Below are positions 7,892 to 15,884 of a DNA stretch of 64,000 nucleotides, one piece after another (position 1 is the stretch's first letter; each line of letters starts with the position of its first letter). The translations under genes and the position numbers were made by a program. The notes beneath the pieces were generated by a model. The model did no database searches. It was not told the DNA's origin and worked only from the letters and a program-made list of their open reading frames with translations. Source of the stretch: UMGS1649 sp045611765 (lineage in GTDB: Bacteria; Bacillota; Clostridia; TANB77; CAG-465); NCBI GenBank assembly GCA_045611765.1, contig JAZKXT010000010.1:1-64000 (forward strand). Direction: 5' to 3'.

Positions 7892-9958
7892 TTATTGCCA
7901 ATCAAATTTATCTGCAATTCCAATAATATATTTTTCTAATTGACTAGCTTTATATAATTTATTATCTAATGAAACTATACCATCTTCATAAACTAGGAGT
8001 AAACTTTTTGTTCCAGCTTTATATTGCAATATTAATCTATATTTTTCTAAATTTTTGCTTGAGAATGATGGTTCATCTATTTCTTTTATATAGTCATTTA
8101 TTTTAATCATTTCACTTTCAGATAAATTCATTGTTTTTTCATAATATTTATTTGTTTCTGAATTTCTTTTATACATTGTAATAGAATTGGTAATACTCTC
8201 TGTTTTCTCCCAATCAAATTTATATCCAATTGTATCAAATACTTCAATTGATTGATCTTCTACAGAATATAACTTTCCATCCATTATTACGCGCATACCT
8301 GGTAATACTTTTAATTCTGCCTCAATTCCATTTTTATATTTTATTATAGCTCTATACATATCTTTGTCTTGGGTCGTAATATTATCACTTACATAGTTTA
8401 AGTTTTTTAGTAGCTCTATTACACTTTTTATTTGTTCTTCTGTTAATGTCATAGTTGCAGGATAATATTTATCTGTATATTTTTCATTTCTCTTATTCAC
8501 ACGTATACTTTCTATATGTAAGCCTTCCTTTATGTCTATGTATTTCTTCTTTTTAACATCATAATAAGAATCTCCCAGATTATATTTTATTATATTCTTA
8601 TTATCTGACATTGTAATAATCATTGTTCCTTCATATTCTTGACTATATGTATTAATAGATTTAATTATACCTTTTTCTTGGCTTACTTTATAAAGATCAT
8701 CAACATAAATAATTTGATTGTCTTCTGTTATTATAATTGCAGTATATCCCGTACTACTATCTTGACCATACATTTCTTTCGCCTTAACTTTATTTCCTTT
8801 AGTATCCGTTAGTACTTTATAGTTAGCATCATCCTTTTTAGAATAATATACATATCCTTTATCATCAATATATAAACTAAATCCTAATGTACCAAAAGAA
8901 CTTACAAAATTTTTGTTTAATTCTTCAAAAGTATGTCCATTTCTATCTATCATTTTTCCTTCTGACGTTAAATAGTATATAGTTCTATATACAACACCTT
9001 TACCATTACCACTTGTAAAATCTACAATGTTATATTTACTTAGTTCTTTTAATAGTTCTGCTGTTGCTGTTGTGTCTGACCATTCTACTCTATATATTTT
9101 CGTTTCTTTTCCTTGTTGTGTTAATATGTAATAATACATAATTCCACCAGCTACAGTTCCTGTAACTTTTTTAGGTGTTCCGCTAATATTCTTAACTTGT
9201 ACCGTTTTATTTGAAAATGTTAAATATACTTTATTATTTTTTATTTCTATCTTTTCTTTAGAACTACTATCTGCTTTAAATATTGTGCTGCCCCATTTAT
9301 AATCTTTATAATTAGCATACGGATCAAGTTTCTCTTCTTCTACTTTTTCTTGCTTTTTCTTCTCAATTAATTTATCATTTATATAATCATATTTATACGT
9401 TGTTATGCTACTTCCATTTGGTGCGCCTGTTCCAGCCCAATCTGTGTATGCATTTGTAATTTCTAAAGTTAAAATTCCTTTTTCTGTATCCATATCTGCT
9501 GTATATGATATAGTTGTATTTCTTGAGCTACTTTGAGTTGATTCTTTACTTAAATAATCTTCAGTATAAAATTTATATGTTTTATCTATTTCTTGATTTA
9601 TTTGATTTGTTACTTCTGTTTTTACTTTAAAATATGGTAACACCATATCTAATTTGTATTTAATACTGTCTATTTTTTTCTCAATAGGATTTTTTTCATG
9701 AACTAAATCTTCTATTAAATCGTTAACATTACTGTATTGCACTTTTTCTAATTCATCATTTTTATTTTCTTCTTCGTTATTCTTATTAGCTTCATTATAT
9801 ATATCATCTAAATTAGAAATAGCATTGTTTATTATTGACATATTTTGTTTTGAAATATATCTTATACCTAAAAATACTAGTACACCTATTAATAATATAG
9901 ATAAAATTATTATTACTACTGCTTCAATATTTTTTACTTTTTTTGTGTTATTTTCCAT
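7892..9958 (-). CDS. Large membrane-anchored extracytoplasmic protein, unknown
   Basis: 688-residue protein I do not recognise as a named family. Residues about 11-33 are one membrane helix after a short basic cytoplasmic tail; 40-75 are Asn/Glu-rich linker; about 90-205 resemble the mixed alpha/beta style of DUF4163-like domains; 220-500 are beta-rich with recurring YV.D and TDTKG-like turns, suggesting a propeller or repeats. The C-terminus contains two copies of a roughly 80-residue unit (about 515-600 and 610-688), each with YR..I.YK.G in the middle and ending in KFDW. It follows the 9979 gene after 20 bases with an AAGGAG site, so the two form an operon. Confidence 0.6.
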   Translation of the reverse strand: MENNTKKVKNIEAVVIIILSILLIGVLVFLGIRYISKQNMSIINNAISNLDDIYNEANKNNEEENKNDELEKVQYSNVNDLIEDLVHEKNPIEKKIDSIKYKLDMVLPYFKVKTEVTNQINQEIDKTYKFYTEDYLSKESTQSSSRNTTISYTADMDTEKGILTLEITNAYTDWAGTGAPNGSSITTYKYDYINDKLIEKKKQEKVEEEKLDPYANYKDYKWGSTIFKADSSSKEKIEIKNNKVYLTFSNKTVQVKNISGTPKKVTGTVAGGIMYYYILTQQGKETKIYRVEWSDTTATAELLKELSKYNIVDFTSGNGKGVVYRTIYYLTSEGKMIDRNGHTFEELNKNFVSSFGTLGFSLYIDDKGYVYYSKKDDANYKVLTDTKGNKVKAKEMYGQDSSTGYTAIIITEDNQIIYVDDLYKVSQEKGIIKSINTYSQEYEGTMIITMSDNKNIIKYNLGDSYYDVKKKKYIDIKEGLHIESIRVNKRNEKYTDKYYPATMTLTEEQIKSVIELLKNLNYVSDNITTQDKDMYRAIIKYKNGIEAELKVLPGMRVIMDGKLYSVEDQSIEVFDTIGYKFDWEKTESITNSITMYKRNSETNKYYEKTMNLSESEMIKINDYIKEIDEPSFSSKNLEKYRLILQYKAGTKSLLLVYEDGIVSLDNKLYKASQLEKYIIGIADKFDWQ

Positions 9959-9978
9959 TTTCTTTTGTCTCCTTTTAA

Positions 9979-10524
9979 TTATAATTTATCTTCTAATACA
10001 TGTCTTGTATATCTTATCATGGCAACTCTAGTAATTGCATCTACCAATGTACTTATTATCATAGCAATATACATATTTGGTATTTGTATATTATATATTT
10101 TATTTAGTTCTTCCTGTAACATTACACTAGAATATAGTTCTTTATACTGTTCAATATGCTGTTCTGTATATTGTTCTATTTGAGCTACTGTACTCTTTAT
10201 TTCAAAAATTTCTAAACAAACATATATTATTAAAACTATTATAACATATATCCAAAGACCTTTAATTATCTTAGAAATATTTTCTCTATCTGTTGTTTTC
10301 TTTTTTATTACAGATGATACTCCACATTTCCAAATAAAAATAGTTAATATTATTTGAATTACTAAATTAATTGCAAATACTATCCACTCTGATGAAATAA
10401 TATTTTTTATTATATTTAATGGTATCATACAAATTAATCCAAATAGTATTGTATAAAATATATATCCAAATATTAATTCTGATATAAATTTACCGGATGT
10501 TACCTTTTTCTTTTCATTTTCCAT
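9979..10524 (-). CDS. Multi-pass membrane protein, unknown
   Basis: 181 residues from the ATG at 10524, preceded by GGGGGAAG; the in-frame ATG at 10557 lies upstream of that site. About four hydrophobic segments (near residues 17-45, 50-70, 95-115 and 150-170), with a Gln/Glu-rich stretch (AQIEQYTEQHIEQYKELY) between the third and fourth. No motif recognised. It heads the operon with the 688-residue protein and is transcribed from the poly-A-spaced promoter at 10549-10576. Confidence 0.55.
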   Translation of the reverse strand: MENEKKKVTSGKFISELIFGYIFYTILFGLICMIPLNIIKNIISSEWIVFAINLVIQIILTIFIWKCGVSSVIKKKTTDRENISKIIKGLWIYVIIVLIIYVCLEIFEIKSTVAQIEQYTEQHIEQYKELYSSVMLQEELNKIYNIQIPNMYIAMIISTLVDAITRVAMIRYTRHVLEDKL

Positions 10525-10548
10525 TTTTCTTCCCCCTAGTTTACATTT

Positions 10549-10576
10549 AGTATACACTAAAAAAAAAAAACGTCAA
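10549..10576 (-). promoter_or_regulatory. Promoter copy A with 12-A spacer tract
   Basis: Minus strand TTGACG (10571-10576), 16-base spacer containing 12 consecutive A/T bases (10559-10570), TATACT (10549-10554). The same module recurs at 12954-12977 and 13823-13850. Confidence 0.7.
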
Positions 10577-10619
10577 CATTACATAATATATTTATGAATA
10601 TTTTTATACAATATAATGA

Positions 10620-10641
10620 GACCTTAGAAAAATCTAAGGTC
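10620..10641 (-). terminator. Hairpin after miaB (module copy A)
   Basis: GACCTTAGA pairs perfectly with TCTAAGGTC over a 4-base loop, just past the miaB stop. The T tract on the minus strand is weak. The same hairpin lies at 13021-13044 and 13894-13917 in the same position relative to the poly-A promoters. Confidence 0.55.
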
Positions 10642-10658
10642 CTATGATTTATATATTA

Positions 10659-12041
10659 CTAATTAACTATTTTCCCTGTTAAATACCACTTGTTATTTTT
10701 AACAATTTCAATTTTTTTGATTTTACCTACGTCTTGCATAAATCCTTCAAATACAACAACTTTATTGTCTAGTGTTCTTCCTGTATACATATTAGGATTA
10801 TTTTTACTTATACCTTCAACAAGAATATTTTCTACTTTACCAACTTTCTTTTCATTTTCTTCATCTATTATTCTTTCAAATAACGCTTTTAATCTTTCAA
10901 GTCTTTCTACTTTAACCTTTTCATCTATTTGTTTTTCCATTTTTTCTGCTCTAGTACCACGTCTTATACTGTAACAAAACATATATATTTGGTCAAATCT
11001 AGTTTTTTCCACAACATCCATTGTATCTAAAAAGTCTTGTTCTGTTTCTCCTGGAAATCCAACTATAATATCTGTTGAAAAAGAAACATTTGGTACTTTA
11101 TTTCTTATTTTTTCTACCAGATTTAAGAAATGTTCTTTTGTATATTTTCTATTCATTAATTTTAATATATTTGTACTTCCAGATTGAAGTGGCAAATGTA
11201 TCTGTTTTGCTATTTTATCACTTTCCGCAATTTTATCTATCAATGCGTCTGTAAAATCTTTTGGATGAGGAGAAATAAATCTTATTACATCTATTCCCTC
11301 TATTTTTTCTATTTCTTTTAATAAATCTACAAATGTATATCTCTTATCTTTAAAATCATTACCGTAAGAATTTACATTTTGACCAAGTAAAGTTATTTCT
11401 TTATATCCTTTTGAAGCTACTTCTTTTACATCTTTTAAAATATCTTCTGGTAGTCTACTTCTTTCTCTTCCTCTTACATAAGGAACTATACAATATGGAC
11501 AGAAATTGGTACATCCATATATTATACTAATTGATGCTTTATATCCTTCTTCATATTTAATTGGAACATCTTCAACTATTTCGTGCTCATTATCTTGAAG
11601 TTGTTGTGTTTTCTTTTTATCTTTAATTGCAATATATAACTTTTCTGCAAAATATTGCATACTCTTTGTACCAAGAATAACATCCACAAATGGATATGAA
11701 GATTTTAACTTTTCTAGAATATGTCCTTGTTCTGTCATACAACCAACTATTGCTATATACATGTCTTTATTTCCAACTTTTCTAGATTTTAAAAGCCCTA
11801 ATCTTCCAAAAAGCTTATCTTCAGCATTTTCTCTTATACAACAAGTATTAAATAACACAACATTTGCTTCTTTTATATCTTGTGCTTTAGAAAAGCCCAT
11901 TTCCTCTAATATTCCAGCATATTTCATTGAGTCATTCTCATTTAAAGCACATCCCATTGTCTCTATGTAATATGTGTATTTTTTGTTTAGACTGTATAAT
12001 AATTCTTTTATTCTCTTTTCATAATCTATTTTGTATCTCAT
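10659..12041 (-). CDS. miaB: tRNA-2-methylthio-N6-dimethylallyladenosine synthase MiaB
   Basis: 460-residue radical SAM methylthiotransferase that adds the methylthio group at position 37 of tRNAs reading UNN codons. N-terminal UPF0004 domain with three cluster Cys (about 31, 67 and 101, in ETMGCALN, NTCCIREN and VGCM), radical SAM motif CTNFCPYC at about 177-184, then RGRERSR, and a C-terminal TRAM domain. I chose the ATG at 12041, which has an AGGTG site; a TTG 15 bases upstream precedes that site. It sits between members of an unrelated membrane-protein patch. Confidence 0.93.
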   Translation of the reverse strand: MRYKIDYEKRIKELLYSLNKKYTYYIETMGCALNENDSMKYAGILEEMGFSKAQDIKEANVVLFNTCCIRENAEDKLFGRLGLLKSRKVGNKDMYIAIVGCMTEQGHILEKLKSSYPFVDVILGTKSMQYFAEKLYIAIKDKKKTQQLQDNEHEIVEDVPIKYEEGYKASISIIYGCTNFCPYCIVPYVRGRERSRLPEDILKDVKEVASKGYKEITLLGQNVNSYGNDFKDKRYTFVDLLKEIEKIEGIDVIRFISPHPKDFTDALIDKIAESDKIAKQIHLPLQSGSTNILKLMNRKYTKEHFLNLVEKIRNKVPNVSFSTDIIVGFPGETEQDFLDTMDVVEKTRFDQIYMFCYSIRRGTRAEKMEKQIDEKVKVERLERLKALFERIIDEENEKKVGKVENILVEGISKNNPNMYTGRTLDNKVVVFEGFMQDVGKIKKIEIVKNNKWYLTGKIVN

Positions 12042-12098
12042 AAAATTCACCTGCAATTAATATTGTAGCATAAAATCTCCCTAATTACCATATATACA

Positions 12099-12137
12099 AA
12101 AAAAGTGTCCTCAATTTATTGTTTTGAGAACACTTTA
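12099..12137 (-). terminator. Terminator after the frameshifted gene
   Basis: Near-perfect stem AAAGTGTTCTCAA / TTGAGGACACTTT on the minus strand followed by a T tract. Ends the 12164-12927 unit and insulates miaB. Confidence 0.85.
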
Positions 12138-12163
12138 TTTTATAAACTTTGTTAATATTGCTT

Positions 12164-12927
12164 TTATTCACCTAGTAAATCTTTGCTTTTTACTGTTATA
12201 CTCTCTCCGTTTCCTTGTACAGCAACGATTAAATCATGGCCTCCCCACACATTTCCATTATTTCTTATTGCCTTAATCTGTTCTAATCTTACAACGTTAG
12301 AAACTCCTGATATCTTTCCTGTAGAAACAAGTTTTCCACTACTTATATATATACTTTCAATTGTTCCATCTTCCATTATAGCAATTACTGTATCTGCTGG
12401 TGTTTGACCCACGTGACCTTTATACAATCCAACCACTTTTTTCTTAAAGTTATTAACAGTATAAACTTTATCTTTTTTTAGGGTTATACTTCCTTCTTCT
12501 GAAATCTCTGTTACTTCATCTTTTACCTCCCCCTTCTCTGTTAAATAAAACTTTAATATTCCTTCAGCATATGATGCTTCAAAAGGACCTACTACATATG
12601 ATTCAAATTCAGATGACATTTTAGCTTTTACAGGTACATATTCGTTTTTGACAACCGTTTCTGTTTTGTTATTTTGAGCTTTTAAATTAGCTATTTCAGT
12701 GTCTTTAGACGAAATTGTTGCGTTTAAGCTTGTTATTTCTTCTCTTAGTTCTTTATACACATTATCTATATCTGTATTTGAACTTCCTGATTGTGAATTA
12801 TTTGCTTGTGAATTACTGTTTCATTCTTAACAAAATACATGTTCCATACCATAAAACCTAATACACCTACTAGTAGTACTACTAATACTACAATTACTAT
12901 TGCTTCTGCGTTTTTTCTTTTTTCCAT
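12164..12927 (-). pseudogene. Frameshifted membrane-anchored coiled-coil protein
   Basis: A gene start at 12927, with the same ribosome binding site and first 37 codons or so as the gene at 13796, is read through a membrane anchor (KNAEAIVIVVLVVLL) and then hits a stop after about 15 out-of-frame codons. The remaining 198 codons (from 12760) continue in another frame: a coiled coil (TSLNATISSKDTEIANLKAQ) then a beta-rich domain unlike its paralogue. Compared with the paralogue, 7 bases are missing at 12812-12815, between two ATTA repeats, which accounts exactly for the frame change. The promoter spacer is also 4 bases shorter. Decayed gene, phase-variable gene and assembly error are all possible. 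Confidence 0.75.
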
Positions 12928-12953
12928 AATTTTTCTCCCCCTCGTATGCTTCT

Positions 12954-12977
12954 AGTATACACTAAAAAAAACGTCAA
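12954..12977 (-). promoter_or_regulatory. Promoter copy B with shortened 8-A tract
   Basis: Minus strand TTGACG (12972-12977) and TATACT (12954-12959) are only 12 bases apart, against 16 in copies A and C. The A tract is 8 bases instead of 12 or 11. Such spacing is too short for normal sigma-A promoters, so it is predicted to be off. Confidence 0.65.
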
Positions 12978-13020
12978 TATTACATAATTATTTTTTTATA
13001 ACTTTTTGTTATATAATTAA

Positions 13021-13044
13021 AGACCTTAGATTACTCTATGGTCT
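13021..13044 (-). terminator. Hairpin after the 13053 gene (module copy B)
   Basis: AGACCTTAGA / TCTATGGTCT with one internal mismatch and a TTAC loop, 8 bases past the stop of the 13053-13796 gene, followed on the minus strand by a short T/A-rich tail. Confidence 0.55.
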
Positions 13045-13052
13045 GATTGAAT

Positions 13053-13796
13053 TTATATTTTCTTATACTCTTTTAAAAATTTTCCATTCTCAATTAATAA
13101 TAAATCTCCTAACAAGAAGTTGTCTATAACATACTCTTCAATTCCCATTTTCTTAACTCCATCATCAAAGTTAAGTTCTTTATCATTTTTTATATCATAA
13201 AAATAATTAAAACGTACTATTCCATCACCAGTACCTTGATATTCTGATCCACTATTTTCAATTATACTGACATATATTGCTATTATATTATTTTTTATAA
13301 CTTTATCATATTTTACAGTAAACCCATCTTTACCATATTCAATAACATCATCGTTATATTGAGCTCTACTATATGTTACTGGTACAATTTCATTAAGTAT
13401 CTTTTTATTTAATTTTTCTGCATTTGTCCCACCATTTTGTATTTTTGGTAATTTTACTTTTAATTTTTCGTATGTATAATTTACTGCCTCAACTACCTCT
13501 ACATCATTTTTTTGATTTTGTTGGACTTGTTGGTTTTGATCTTTTAAATTAGCTATTTCAGTGTCTTTTGCTGTTATTGTAACTTTTAAGCTTGCTATTT
13601 CATCCCTTAGTTCTTTATACACATTATCTATATCTGTATTTGAACTTCCTGATTGTGAATTGTTTGCTTGTGAATTAGATATTACTGTTTCATTCTTAAC
13701 AAAATACATGTTCCATACCATAAAACCTAATGCACCTACTAGTAGTACTACTAATACTACAATTACTATTGCTTCTGCGTTTTTTCTTTTTTCCAT
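13053..13796 (-). CDS. Membrane-anchored coiled-coil protein, DUF4163-like domain
   Basis: 247 residues. A short basic tail, a membrane helix at about 8-28, a Ser/Asn linker, a coiled coil (about 58-95, YKELRDEIASLKVTITAKD), then an extracytoplasmic domain (about 105-247) with NKKILNEIVPVTYSR and later ISIIENSGSEYQGTGDG. The latter resembles DUF4163/PdaC-type domains found on Firmicute cell-surface proteins; this assignment is tentative. The first 65 or so residues are nearly identical to those of the frameshifted neighbour while the C-terminal domains differ, so an anchor cassette has been joined to different heads. Confidence 0.6.
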   Translation of the reverse strand: MEKRKNAEAIVIVVLVVLLVGALGFMVWNMYFVKNETVISNSQANNSQSGSSNTDIDNVYKELRDEIASLKVTITAKDTEIANLKDQNQQVQQNQKNDVEVVEAVNYTYEKLKVKLPKIQNGGTNAEKLNKKILNEIVPVTYSRAQYNDDVIEYGKDGFTVKYDKVIKNNIIAIYVSIIENSGSEYQGTGDGIVRFNYFYDIKNDKELNFDDGVKKMGIEEYVIDNFLLGDLLLIENGKFLKEYKKI

Positions 13797-13822
13797 AATT
13801 TTTCTCCCCCTCGTATGCTTCT

Positions 13823-13850
13823 AGTATACACTTAAAAAAAAAAATGTCAA
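13823..13850 (-). promoter_or_regulatory. Promoter copy C with 11-A spacer tract
   Basis: Minus strand TTGACA (13845-13850), 16-base spacer with 11 consecutive A/T bases (13834-13844), TATACT (13823-13828). The best of the three copies. Confidence 0.75.
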
Positions 13851-13893
13851 TATTACATAATTATTTTTTTATAACTTTTTGTTATATAATTAA

Positions 13894-13917
13894 AGACCTT
13901 AGATTACTCTAAGGTCT
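13894..13917 (-). terminator. Hairpin after efp (module copy C)
   Basis: Perfect 10-bp stem AGACCTTAGA / TCTAAGGTCT with a 4-base loop, 23 bases past the efp stop, followed by a TTTAATT tail on the minus strand. Confidence 0.65.
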
Positions 13918-13939
13918 AGTTGTTTTTTTCTATTTTGTT

Positions 13940-14497
13940 TTAACATCTTTCCATATATTCGCCAGTTCTTGTATCAATTCTTATTCTGTTTCCAATTTCA
14001 ACAAATAAAGGTACTTGGAATGTAGCTCCTGTTTCAACTGTTGCAGGTTTAGTTGTTCCTGTTGCAGTTGAACCTTTTATTCCTGGTTCAGTATATGTTA
14101 CTTCTAATTCTACAAAAGTAGGTGCTTCTACACCGAATATATTACCCTTGTAAGATAAAACTCTAACGTTCATGTTATCCAATAAATATGGAAGTATATC
14201 TTCGATTTGTTCTTTCTTAAGTTCCACTTGTTCATATGTATTATTATCCATGAAAGTATAAGTATCTCCATCATTGTATAGATATTGCATTTCACTTGTT
14301 GTGATAGATACTTCTTCTACTTTTTCTGATGGGTTGAATGTTTTTTCCATTGTAGTTCCAGCTATAACGTTTTTAAGTTTAGTTCTAACGAAAGCTGCTC
14401 CTTTTCCTGGTTTAACATGTTGGAATTCTACTACTCTATATACTTGAGAATCAAGTTCGAATGTAGTTCCATTTCTAAAATCTCCTGCAAATATCAT
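13940..14497 (-). CDS. efp: Translation elongation factor P
   Basis: 185-residue EF-P, full length, with the KOW-like N-terminal domain and two OB domains. It helps ribosomes pass polyproline stretches by entering near the P/E site. The loop that reaches the peptidyl-transferase centre is HVKPGKGAAF, with the modifiable Lys32. The PGKG loop is the form that receives 5-aminopentanol in B. subtilis; yfmF and yfmH-type genes linked by name to that pathway occur at 40-43 kb. A GGGGGA ribosome binding site precedes the ATG. It lies 29 bases after rplT and may be co-transcribed with it. Confidence 0.96.
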   Translation of the reverse strand: MIFAGDFRNGTTFELDSQVYRVVEFQHVKPGKGAAFVRTKLKNVIAGTTMEKTFNPSEKVEEVSITTSEMQYLYNDGDTYTFMDNNTYEQVELKKEQIEDILPYLLDNMNVRVLSYKGNIFGVEAPTFVELEVTYTEPGIKGSTATGTTKPATVETGATFQVPLFVEIGNRIRIDTRTGEYMERC

Positions 14498-14526
14498 TTG
14501 ATTTTCCCCCTTTTTTACTTTTAAAA

Positions 14527-14874
14527 TTAAGCTTTTACTGTTTCAACAAGTTTTGCAAATCCTGTAGCATCGTTTACTGCCATTTCAGCAAGCATTTTTC
14601 TGTTTATATTGATATTTTTCTTTTTAAGACCATCCATTAATCTGCTGTATGAAATTCCATTAATTCTAGCTGCAGCATTTATTCTTGCAATCCATAATCT
14701 TCTGAAATCTCTCTTTTTATTTTTTCTTCCTACAAATGCATATTGACCAGATTTCATAACAGCTTGTTTAGCCATTTTAAATCTTATGCTCTTTGCACCA
14801 AAATATCCTTTTGCTCTTTTTAATACTCTTTTTCTTCTTGCTCTTGTTGTTACGGCTCCTTTAATTCTTGCCAT
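14527..14874 (-). CDS. rplT: 50S ribosomal protein L20
   Basis: 115-residue, very basic protein with the L20 pattern: ARRKRVLKRAKGYFGAKS near the N-terminus and RRLWIARINAAARINGISYS in the middle. It binds 23S rRNA early in 50S assembly and, in Firmicutes, represses its own operon through the infC leader. AGGAGG ribosome binding site. Third gene of infC-rpmI-rplT. Confidence 0.98.
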   Translation of the reverse strand: MARIKGAVTTRARRKRVLKRAKGYFGAKSIRFKMAKQAVMKSGQYAFVGRKNKKRDFRRLWIARINAAARINGISYSRLMDGLKKKNININRKMLAEMAVNDATGFAKLVETVKA

Positions 14875-14914
14875 TTTGTATTTCCTCCTTTTTTAGATTC
14901 CTTTTTCCATTTAA

Positions 14915-15112
14915 TTATGAATAAGGTAATAATTTCTTTACAGCTGCTGAGTTAGCTGAATCAACATATGATGCTCCTCTTAGAGACATCTTTCTGCTTG
15001 AGCTTTTTCCTGTTAATTTGTGAGCTCTGTTTGCAGTTGTCTTTTTTACTTTACCAGATTTTAATACTGATAATCTTTTCTTTGAACCACTATGAGTTTT
15101 CATTTTAGGCAT
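14915..15112 (-). CDS. rpmI: 50S ribosomal protein L35
   Basis: 65-residue basic protein beginning MPKMKTHSGSKKRLSV and containing the family pattern SGKVKKTTANRAHKLTGKS. Conserved position between infC and rplT, with a GGAGG ribosome binding site. Confidence 0.97.
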   Translation of the reverse strand: MPKMKTHSGSKKRLSVLKSGKVKKTTANRAHKLTGKSSSRKMSLRGASYVDSANSAAVKKLLPYS

Positions 15113-15127
15113 TTTACTTTCCTCCTT

Positions 15128-15646
15128 TTATTTTTTATCTTTAGGCAACACTATTACGTTTAAGAATCTACCTTCAAGTTTTGGTTCTTTGTCTATTTTA
15201 CCTTCTTCAAGCATTTCAACAAATTTAAGAATTGTTTCTTTTCCTTTTTCTACAAACCTAACTTCTCTACCCTTAAACTTTAGTGATACTTTCACTTTAT
15301 CTCCAGCTTTTAAAAACTTATTAGCATTTTTGGCTTTAGTTTCTAGATCGTGTTGATCTATAGTAGCTGAAAGTCTAATTTCTTTAAGCTCAACCACTTT
15401 TTGGTTTTTTCTAGCTTCTTTTTCCTTTTTAGCCATTTCAAATTTAAATTTGCTATAGTTAAGTATCTTACATACTGGTGGATTAGCATTTGGCGCTACC
15501 AACACTAAATCTAAATCTTCGTCGTATGCTTTCTCTAGAGCTTCTGATGCAGACATTCTTCCTAATCTTTCACCACTATTGCTTATAACTTCTACTTCAT
15601 TTGCTCTTATTTGTTCATTTACTAGAAAGTCTTGTTTTATATCAAT
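15128..15646 (-). CDS. infC: Translation initiation factor IF-3 (AUU start)
   Basis: 172 residues when started at the ATT codon at 15644-15646. The first in-frame ATG (15556) would delete the conserved DFLVNEQIRANEVEVIS start of the N-terminal domain, and the GGAGGTGT ribosome binding site lies directly before the ATT. IF-3 genes of many bacteria use AUU so that IF-3 limits its own synthesis. N-domain to about residue 75, a Lys-rich linker (FEMAKKEKEARKNQK), then the C-domain with LSATIDQHDLETK and VSLKFKGREV. First gene of infC-rpmI-rplT. Confidence 0.93.
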   Translation of the reverse strand: MDIKQDFLVNEQIRANEVEVISNSGERLGRMSASEALEKAYDEDLDLVLVAPNANPPVCKILNYSKFKFEMAKKEKEARKNQKVVELKEIRLSATIDQHDLETKAKNANKFLKAGDKVKVSLKFKGREVRFVEKGKETILKFVEMLEEGKIDKEPKLEGRFLNVIVLPKDKK

Positions 15647-15777
15647 ACACCTCCAACAAAAAAAGATTGCTAAAGTCTAGCAATCCTCTCATACAAAATC
15701 CACCCTATATATTGGTTTAAATTTGCATTACCTTGTTAAGACAATACCACAAGGTGAGAAGACTACTTCTACTTTAC
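15647..15777 (-). promoter_or_regulatory. infC-rpmI-rplT leader with intrinsic terminator
   Basis: The 130-base leader begins near 15777. It ends in a perfect hairpin GATTGCTA / TAGCAATC (15665-15685) followed on the minus strand by seven T, just before the infC ribosome binding site. Upstream a CCTTGT / ACAAGG pairing could form an alternative fold. This fits the L20-responsive attenuators known upstream of infC in Firmicutes; L20 binding here is inferred. Confidence 0.7.
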
Positions 15778-15783
15778 AGTATT

Positions 15784-15812
15784 ATTCTAACATAAATATT
15801 ATTTTTTGTCAA
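15784..15812 (-). promoter_or_regulatory. infC operon promoter
   Basis: Minus strand TTGACA (15807-15812), 17-base spacer, TAGAAT (15784-15789). Confidence 0.85.
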
Positions 15813-15840
15813 CATAAATTTATTAATTTATTTTTATGCC

Positions 15841-15874
15841 AAAATGTGCAGATAAATTTATCTGCACATTTTTT
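15841..15874 (-). terminator. Terminator of the 88-residue orphan gene
   Basis: A near-perfect palindrome built on GTGCAGATAAA / TTTATCTGCAC with flanking A4 and T6, 11 bases past the stop codon at 15885. It is symmetric enough to work on both strands. Confidence 0.85.
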
Positions 15875-15884
15875 AGATAAGCCT

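Larger units (their letters stand above)
12679..13044 (-). repeat. Duplicated 5' module, copy B
   Basis: 366 bases covering coiled-coil codons, membrane-anchor codons, ribosome binding site, promoter and upstream terminator hairpin. Nearly identical to 13541-13917 (377 bases); the 11-base length difference is exactly the 7-base deletion plus the 4-base shorter promoter tract. Confidence 0.85.
13541..13917 (-). repeat. Duplicated 5' module, copy C
   Basis: 377-base counterpart of 12679-13044, colinear except for the 7-base and 4-base indels. A shorter, more diverged third copy of the terminator-promoter part lies at 10549-10641. Confidence 0.85.

Noticed and set aside
12679..13917. Repeated region as an insertion sequence
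   Set aside because: No transposase, no terminal inverted repeats and no target duplication; the repeat covers promoter and gene start, so it is a segmental duplication.
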